Shown here: positions 6,149 to 10,874 of the stretch, one piece after another
Position numbering within the stretch: position 1 is the stretch's first letter
How the letters are laid out: each line of letters begins with the position of its first letter
From: an uncultured Clostridium sp.
Lineage (GTDB): Bacteria > Bacillota > Clostridia > TANB77 > CAG-508
DNA length: 10,874 nt
Reading direction: 5' to 3'
NCBI GenBank assembly: GCA_900556945.1
Contig: USQP01000012.1
Span: 1-10,874 of the forward strand
Translations under genes and position numbers: made by a program
The notes under the pieces: generated by a model
Databases searched by the model: none
Told to the model about the DNA's origin: nothing
What the model saw: the letters and a program-made list of their open reading frames with translations, nothing else

Positions 6149-6877
6149 ATGCAAAGAATATTAAGTTATATGAGAAAAGCTATTGAAGAATATAAAATGG
6201 TTGAAGAAGGAGACAAAATTGCTATATGTTTATCCGGTGGAAAAGACTCCATTACTATGCTACATGCTTTTAAAGCCTTACAAAGATTTTATCCAAAAAA
6301 TTTCGAAATAATTGCTATTAGCATAGACCCTGGTTTCCAGTTTTTTGATACTACCTTCTTACAAAAAATTTGTAATGATTTAGACATTCCTTTGTTTATA
6401 GAAAAAAGTCATGCAAAAGAAATTGTTTTCGATATTCGAAAGGAAAAGAATCCTTGCTCATTGTGTGCAAACTTACGTAGAGGTATTATTAATTCCGTTG
6501 CCATTCGTGAAGGATGTAACAAAATTGCTTTAGGACATAATCAAGATGATGTTTTAGAAACTTTTCTTCTTAACTTATTTTATACAGGAAGTATTGGAAC
6601 TTTCTCACCAATCAGTTATATGGACCGTTCTAAAATTACTTTAATCAGACCTTTGATTTATACACCTGAGAAAGATACCAAACGTTTTATCAAAAAAAAT
6701 AATCTTCCAGTTATGCCTAAAGCTTGTCCGATGGATGGAACATCTAAAAGAGAAGATATGAAACAACTTATTTTTTCTCTTTCTAAAAACATACCTATGA
6801 TTCGTGCTAATTTATTTGGCGCGATTCAACGAAATTTAGAAGATTGGAAAATAAATAAGAATCTTATAGATTCATGA
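6149..6877 (+). CDS. TtcA-family PP-loop ATPase, probable tRNA thiolation enzyme
   Basis: A 242-aa member of the PP-loop family closest in pattern to TtcA, which adenylates C32 of certain tRNAs and replaces its oxygen with sulfur using a [4Fe-4S] cluster. Visible features are the PP-loop SGGKDS at 29-34, CSLC at 103-106 and a third cysteine C193 in KACPMDGTSKRED. These match the CxxC-plus-C cluster ligands of TtcA. It also has GHNQDDVLETFLLNLFYTG from 129, a family signature. It is shorter than E. coli TtcA (about 310 aa), so s2C32 formation is an inference. Other Bacillota paralogues may act on another base. A short leader carries AGGTG. It is divergent from tRNA-Arg(CCU)/tadA and lies 49 bp upstream of the glycosidase gene with no terminator between, so the two may share an mRNA. 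Confidence 0.85.
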   Translation: MQRILSYMRKAIEEYKMVEEGDKIAICLSGGKDSITMLHAFKALQRFYPKNFEIIAISIDPGFQFFDTTFLQKICNDLDIPLFIEKSHAKEIVFDIRKEKNPCSLCANLRRGIINSVAIREGCNKIALGHNQDDVLETFLLNLFYTGSIGTFSPISYMDRSKITLIRPLIYTPEKDTKRFIKKNNLPVMPKACPMDGTSKREDMKQLIFSLSKNIPMIRANLFGAIQRNLEDWKINKNLIDS

Positions 6878-6926
6878 TAAAAAACGTTACAATATATGAA
6901 ACAAAATAAAATAAGAGGAAAAAAAG

Positions 6927-8022
6927 ATGCAAAAAAATAATTTAGATGAAATGACAAATTTATTATTAAATAATGAATATAGCTTACATGAATACGAAGA
7001 AATAGAAGGAGAAGAAGACAATCCAAGAGAAAAAGATAATCATACAAATAAAAAGAAGAAAACAATAAAACAAAAGTTAATAATATTTTTAAAAGTATTA
7101 ATTATTTTTATTATATTGGCGATGATTTTTATGTACTTATTTTTTAAAACTTCACTTTTTCAAAAATATAAAGAATTATGGGTAGAAACTGCAATGTCGA
7201 CAATGAATCATCAATTTTTGGCAAAATGGTTTCTATCAGATGATGAAATAGAAGAAATATTAAAAAAATTAGAAGTTCAAAATAATGAAAATTCTAAATC
7301 AGATCATGTCATCATACAAGAGGCCCCAAAGCAAGAAGAGAAAAATATAACGGTAGAAAAAATAACTGGAAAAAATTATGTTGGATATGTCATGACAATT
7401 CCAAACGCACCTCAAGTAAAACTAGTTGATGGAAGAAAATCTTCAAGAGGATCTAAATTAAGTGAACTAGTTAAATCGAAAGATGCCATAGGTGGAATCA
7501 ATGCAGGAGGGTTTGCTGATGATGGAGGTGTTGGTTCTGGTAATGTATTAAATACTGCTACAATTATGAATAAAACGCTCCAATACGGAAATAAAAATAC
7601 AAGATATAGTTTTATTGGTCTTTCATCAGATTCCAAATTAGTTCTCGGTAAATATACTTATCAAGAAGCGATAAATCAAAATATTGAATCAGCAATCGAA
7701 TTTGGACCATATTTAATAGTAAATGGCAAAAATCAAATAACCAATTCAAACTCAGGACGGAATCCAACCGAGAAGTGCAATTGGTCAAACCAAAGATGGA
7801 ACTTTTATATTTGTAGTAATTGATGGAAGGCAAGTCGGGTATAGTTTAGGAACAAATTTGTTAGAATTACAAAACATATTTAATAAATATGATGCTTATA
7901 ATGCTGCTAATTTAGACGGTGGTTCCTCTGCCACCATGTATTATGATGGAGAGTTAGTAAATAAACCATCTACTCCAGCAGGTGAAAGATATTTACCGAA
8001 TGCCTTTATAATTGAAAAATAA
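6927..8022 (+). pseudogene. Membrane-anchored phosphodiester glycosidase (NAGPA domain), frameshifted
   Basis: The intact product would be 364 aa. It has a charged, acidic then lysine-rich cytoplasmic tail (1-50), one membrane span (about 51-73), an outer linker with acidic and Lys/Glu-rich stretches (to about 148), then a phosphodiester glycosidase domain (NAGPA/DUF2233 type, COG4632). Frame 1 holds GGINAGGF (189-196) and EFGPYLIVNG (258-267). After residue 281 (ACC at 7767-7769) one extra base, G7770 or a neighbour, shifts the frame, so frame 1 ends in 17 unrelated residues at 7823. The true continuation, RSAIGQTKDG and on to LDGGSSATMYYDG, runs 7771-8022. The DGGSS motif expected at the active site is therefore lost. 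Family members cleave sugar-phosphate diesters or act on cell-surface glycans, but the substrate here is unknown. AGAGG precedes ATG 6927. The cause may be real decay or a single consensus error, since no homopolymer is present at the site. Confidence 0.87.
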
Positions 8023-8050
8023 TCCCTAATACATTTAGGGATTATTTTTT
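8018..8050. terminator. Bidirectional terminator after the glycosidase and phosphomutase
   Basis: A perfect 12-bp stem pairs AATAATCCCTAA (8018-8029) with TTAGGGATTATT (8035-8046), has a 5-base loop and is followed by TTTT on the plus strand. The A-run at 8015-8019 gives a T-run on the minus strand. It overlaps the glycosidase stop codon (8020-8022) and lies 9 bases from the phosphomutase stop at 8060, so it serves both convergent genes. Confidence 0.9.
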
Positions 8051-8059
8051 ATTAAAATA

Positions 8060-9784
8060 TTATTTCATCATTTTACTTGTTGCTTCTTTTAATTCTTCTA
8101 ATTTTCTCGTTGCATCTTCTTCTGAAACGCCTTTCACACCTATATATAATTTAATCTTTGGCTCGGTTCCAGAAGGACGTACACAACACCAACTATCCTC
8201 TTCTAACTCGTAATATAAAACATTAGACTTTGGCATATTTGCTTTTGTAATCTCACCAGTCTCTACATTCTTTTGAATATTATTCTGAATATCCTTAAAG
8301 GTTACTACTTTAAATTCTCCTATTTTTTCAATTGGTTTGCTTCTCATGTTATCCATCATTTCTTTAATTTTTTTAGCTCCTTCTGCTCCTTCCATAACAA
8401 TAGAAACTTGAGTCTCTTTGTAATAACCATATTTTTTATAAATTTCTTGCATATTATCCCATAAAGTTTTTCCGTTTGCTTGATTATAACAAGCCGCTTC
8501 GCAAAGTGACATAACCGCTGCAATTGCATCCTTATCTCTTGCATAATCTCCAATTAGACATCCATAACTTTCTTCAAACCCAAATAAATAAGTCCTATCC
8601 TTGTTTTCCTCTGCCGCCTTCATAACCGCACCTATATTTTTAAATCCTGTCAAAACTTCTACACATTCTAAGTTATAGTTTTTAGCAATCGCTTTCGCTA
8701 ATTCCGATGATACAATTGTAGTAACAAGCATACCATTTTTAGGTAAAATTCCTTTTTCTTTCATTTGAGAAATCCTATATTCTGCAATTAGTAGCCCTGA
8801 CATATTTCCTGTATATTCCATATATTTACCAGTTTTACTATCTTTTGCATAAATTCCTAATCTATCCGCATCTGGATCGGTTGCAAGTACTAAATCCGCA
8901 TCTTTTTTTTCAGCTAATTCTAACGCTAATGCAAAAGCTTTTTTATCTTCTGGATTTGGATAAGCTACTGTTGAAAAATTTCCATCAGGGTCCTTTTGTT
9001 CTGGAACAACATATACATTTTCGAATCCCAATTCTTTTAAAAGTCTTTCTGTTACTGTATTTCCTGTACCATGTAATGGGGTATACACAATTTTCAAACT
9101 TTTTCCTTGCTCCCTTACAATCTCAGGATTTAATACAAAACTTTTTAATACATTTAAATATTTATCATCCATCTCTGTTCCTATAACATGAAACAATCCA
9201 GATTTTTGAGCCTCTTCTTTTGTCATTTCTTTTATTTCACTATAATCTTTTACTTCTCTTACTTTTTCAATAATTTCTTTATCTCTTGGTGCTACAATTT
9301 GAGCTCCATCATCCCAATATACTTTATATCCATTATATTTAGCCGGATTATGACTAGCTGTTATCATAACTCCCGCTGTACATTTTAAATCCCTTACAGC
9401 AAAAGATAATTCAGGAACTGGTCTCAAATTTTCAAATAAATATGTTTTTATTCCATTCGCATTTAAAATTAATGCTGTTTGCAAACTAAATTCTTTTGAC
9501 ATAATTCTTGAATCATAGCTGATGGCCACTCCCTTATTTTCTGTACCTTGTTCTAATATATAATTTGCCAAACCTTGTGTAGCTTTTCCTACTGTATATT
9601 TGTTCATGCGATTGGTACCCATGCCAATTATTCCACGTAATCCTGCTGTTCCAAATTCTAATTCTTTATAGAATCGATCTTCAATTTCCTTTTCATCATC
9701 TTTTATACGGAATAACTCTTTTTTTGTTTCTTCATCAAATTCTGGACTTTCACACCATTTTTTGTATTCTTCTAAATAATTCAT
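8060..9784 (-). CDS. Phosphoglucomutase/phosphomannomutase (alpha-D-phosphohexomutase)
   Basis: Interconverts hexose 6-phosphate and hexose 1-phosphate in the cytoplasm through a phosphoserine, feeding UDP-sugar synthesis. At 574 aa it matches the long PgcA-type class of Bacillota. All four functional loops are visible: the phosphoserine loop TASHNP at 142-147 (catalytic S144), the metal loop DPDADR at 303-308, the sugar-specificity loop GFEESYG at 402-408, and the phosphate-binding loop RPSGTEP at 536-542. The specificity loop GFEES is typical of enzymes using glucose and related sugars, so glucose-1-phosphate is the likely product, although mannose use cannot be excluded. AAAGGAG precedes ATG 9784. 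I see no convincing promoter in the 106-bp gap to the upstream pyrophosphorylase gene, which ends in a weak hairpin terminator, so read-through from that gene is plausible. Confidence 0.95.
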   Translation of the reverse strand: MNYLEEYKKWCESPEFDEETKKELFRIKDDEKEIEDRFYKELEFGTAGLRGIIGMGTNRMNKYTVGKATQGLANYILEQGTENKGVAISYDSRIMSKEFSLQTALILNANGIKTYLFENLRPVPELSFAVRDLKCTAGVMITASHNPAKYNGYKVYWDDGAQIVAPRDKEIIEKVREVKDYSEIKEMTKEEAQKSGLFHVIGTEMDDKYLNVLKSFVLNPEIVREQGKSLKIVYTPLHGTGNTVTERLLKELGFENVYVVPEQKDPDGNFSTVAYPNPEDKKAFALALELAEKKDADLVLATDPDADRLGIYAKDSKTGKYMEYTGNMSGLLIAEYRISQMKEKGILPKNGMLVTTIVSSELAKAIAKNYNLECVEVLTGFKNIGAVMKAAEENKDRTYLFGFEESYGCLIGDYARDKDAIAAVMSLCEAACYNQANGKTLWDNMQEIYKKYGYYKETQVSIVMEGAEGAKKIKEMMDNMRSKPIEKIGEFKVVTFKDIQNNIQKNVETGEITKANMPKSNVLYYELEEDSWCCVRPSGTEPKIKLYIGVKGVSEEDATRKLEELKEATSKMMK

Positions 9785-9852
9785 ATTTTTTCTCCTTTAT
9801 TTGTATTTTCCAAATATAAAAAATCGCAGAAAGAAACGTTACCCAAAAGACA

Positions 9853-9889
9853 AAATGTCACATGAGAAACGTCCCTTCATGCGACATTT
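9853..9889 (-). terminator. Hairpin after the UDP-sugar pyrophosphorylase gene
   Basis: On the minus strand, AAATGTCGCATGA (9889-9877) pairs over 13 positions (one G-U) with TCATGTGACATTT (9865-9853) across an 11-base loop, starting just after the stop codon. The following sequence, TGTCTTTTGGG, has only a short T-run, so termination may be partial and let some transcripts reach the phosphomutase gene. Confidence 0.7.
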
Positions 9890-9890
9890 C

Positions 9891-10825
9891 TTAATCTAAA
9901 TGATAAAATTTCTTATATAACTCTCTTGCCGTTTTCGGACAATCTACTCCAGCAGAATCCGCATTTTTTACCGGTGCAAATTCTTCTTCTCTTTTAACCC
10001 TTAGTACTGCCATTTCATCCACTTCTCCAAAAGCGTCAAATAAAAATGCCTCAAACTTATAAGCGTTTGGTGAATCTGGTATAACTAAATTTCCGTCTTT
10101 GTCAATATAAGTTGCTTTTTTATAAGCAACATGATAAGGAAGTGGATTTTCTCCTATCCTTTCTACAGCATCTACACTAAATAAATTACATAAAATATGA
10201 GATTCTCCATATAATAATTCTCCATTTTCGTCAGTTGCTTCTGCCATTTCTTCTGTTATTTCCGTATATTCTACTACATTTGGTCTACCATTTCTTTTAC
10301 AGAAAACTCCAACTTTTTCATGTGGGTTTGCTTTTACAACTGATTTACAAGCAACTGTCACTTTCTGATCAATTGCAACACCCATAAGCACAGGATCAAC
10401 CATTTTTACTAAGCAATTATCTACTCCACCTATAAAAATCCATTCTACTCCCATTTCTTTCATTTTCTTAGTCATACCGCTTTTCACAAGGGATTCATAA
10501 ATTCCGCCATGCCCATCAGCAGCCAATTTAACAAGTCCGTCTTCTCCAATTAATATTTTTCCTTCTGTATCCATCATTGGTAACTCACCTTGAACAAAGA
10601 AGAATAAATTTTTATTTTTCTGATAGCCAAAATATTTATTTTTTTCAAAAAAATCAACTGTTGCTTGATTATTTTCTTTACTTGTCATAATGAACCAAGG
10701 AATCGTAACTCCATATTTTTTTCCCTCTTCTTTTAAACCATCACATAATAATTCAAATAATGATTTGTGTGAATCTAAACCAATATCATAAGTTCCTTTT
10801 GGTCCGTTGTGTCCTAATCTAGTTC
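9891..10825 (-). CDS. UDP-sugar pyrophosphorylase, UAP1/UGP family (5' end missing)
   Basis: Transfers UMP from UTP to a sugar 1-phosphate. The visible 310 residues run from within the nucleotide-binding signature (TRLG, with PKG 4 residues on, right at the adapter junction) to the stop. Roughly 100 N-terminal residues are missing relative to family members of about 400 aa. Further family features are ADGHGGIY near visible residue 102, GGVDN at 132-136, NPHEKVGVF, CNLFS near 212-216, and a C-terminal REEEFAPVKNADSAGVDCPKTA. That last stretch resembles eukaryotic UDP-GlcNAc pyrophosphorylase (AGX1/UAP1) more than GalU. The sugar could be GlcNAc-1-P or Glc-1-P. The neighbouring phosphoglucomutase favours a glucose or related hexose route. 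An internal ATG at 10688 exists, but reading continues in frame upstream to 10825 with conserved residues, so it is not the start. Confidence 0.9.
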
Positions 10826-10874
10826 CTGTCTCTTATACACATCTCCGAGCCCACGAGACGCGTAGTAATCTCGT
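10826..10874. other. Nextera adapter plus i7 index, right contig end
   Basis: Bases 10826-10844 are the reverse complement of the Tn5 mosaic end. Bases 10845-10859 (CCGAGCCCACGAGAC) complete the Nextera read-2 adapter. Bases 10860-10867 (GCGTAGTA) occupy the 8-base i7 index position, and 10868-10874 (ATCTCGT) begin the P7 side. None of this is genomic, and it truncates the pyrophosphorylase gene. Confidence 0.98.

Noticed and set aside
9829..9871. Direct repeat AGAAACGT near 9830 and again near 9866
   Set aside because: It is only 8 bases, occurs twice, and the second copy lies in the loop of the terminator hairpin. It is probably chance in AT-rich sequence.
10686..10688. ATG at 10688 as the start of the pyrophosphorylase
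   Set aside because: The frame stays open to the adapter junction and encodes the conserved nucleotide-binding signature residues TRLG and PKG upstream of it, so the gene is truncated by the contig edge.

Overview
The window reads as one contig from an AT-rich, low-GC Gram-positive bacterium, most likely an anaerobic member of the Clostridia (Bacillota). The evidence is strong GGAGG-type ribosome binding sites, TTGNNN/TATAAT promoters with 17-bp spacers, short U-tailed hairpin terminators, a UgtP-type glycolipid glucosyltransferase, and the gene block tadA - SRP RNA - dnaX - ybaB/ebfC - recR, which has the same order as in Bacillus subtilis. Genus and species cannot be assigned from the sequence alone. 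Both ends are not genomic: bases 1-26 and 10826-10874 are untrimmed Nextera (Tn5 mosaic-end) library adapter, and the right end runs on into an i7 index. Genomic sequence is therefore 27-10825.

Layout. (1) 44-1171, plus strand: a UgtP/MGDG-synthase-type glycosyltransferase, ending in a bidirectional terminator. (2) 1225-5944, minus strand, read from right to left: tRNA-Arg(CCU), tadA, a membrane-anchored protein of unknown function, the SRP RNA gene ffs, dnaX, ybaB/ebfC, recR, and a small protein with two AbrB/SpoVT-like halves that has its own promoter. (3) 6149-8022, plus strand: a TtcA/PP-loop tRNA-thiolation-type protein, then a membrane-anchored phosphodiester glycosidase (NAGPA domain) broken by one frameshift. 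(4) 8060-10825, minus strand: a phosphoglucomutase/phosphomannomutase, preceded by a UDP-sugar pyrophosphorylase of the UAP1/UGP family whose N-terminus is lost at the contig edge.

How the genes work together. The central block serves DNA replication and repair (clamp loader, nucleoid protein, RecR), protein targeting (SRP RNA) and tRNA decoding (tRNA-Arg, the A34 deaminase TadA, and the divergent TtcA-like enzyme). The right block would interconvert hexose 6- and 1-phosphates and activate the 1-phosphate as a UDP sugar. The glycosyltransferase at the left end is of a type that spends UDP-glucose on membrane glycolipid, although it is not in the same operon.

Most of the window is well-conserved housekeeping DNA, and I do not see a clear new defence, mobile or secretion system. 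The points most worth a second look are the adapter-capped ends, an unexplained strong hairpin between ffs and dnaX, an SRP RNA that appears to lack an Alu domain, the tRNA-Arg/tadA/ttcA-like grouping, the tandem AbrB-like protein, the uncharacterised membrane protein inserted into a conserved gene block, and the frameshifted glycosidase.
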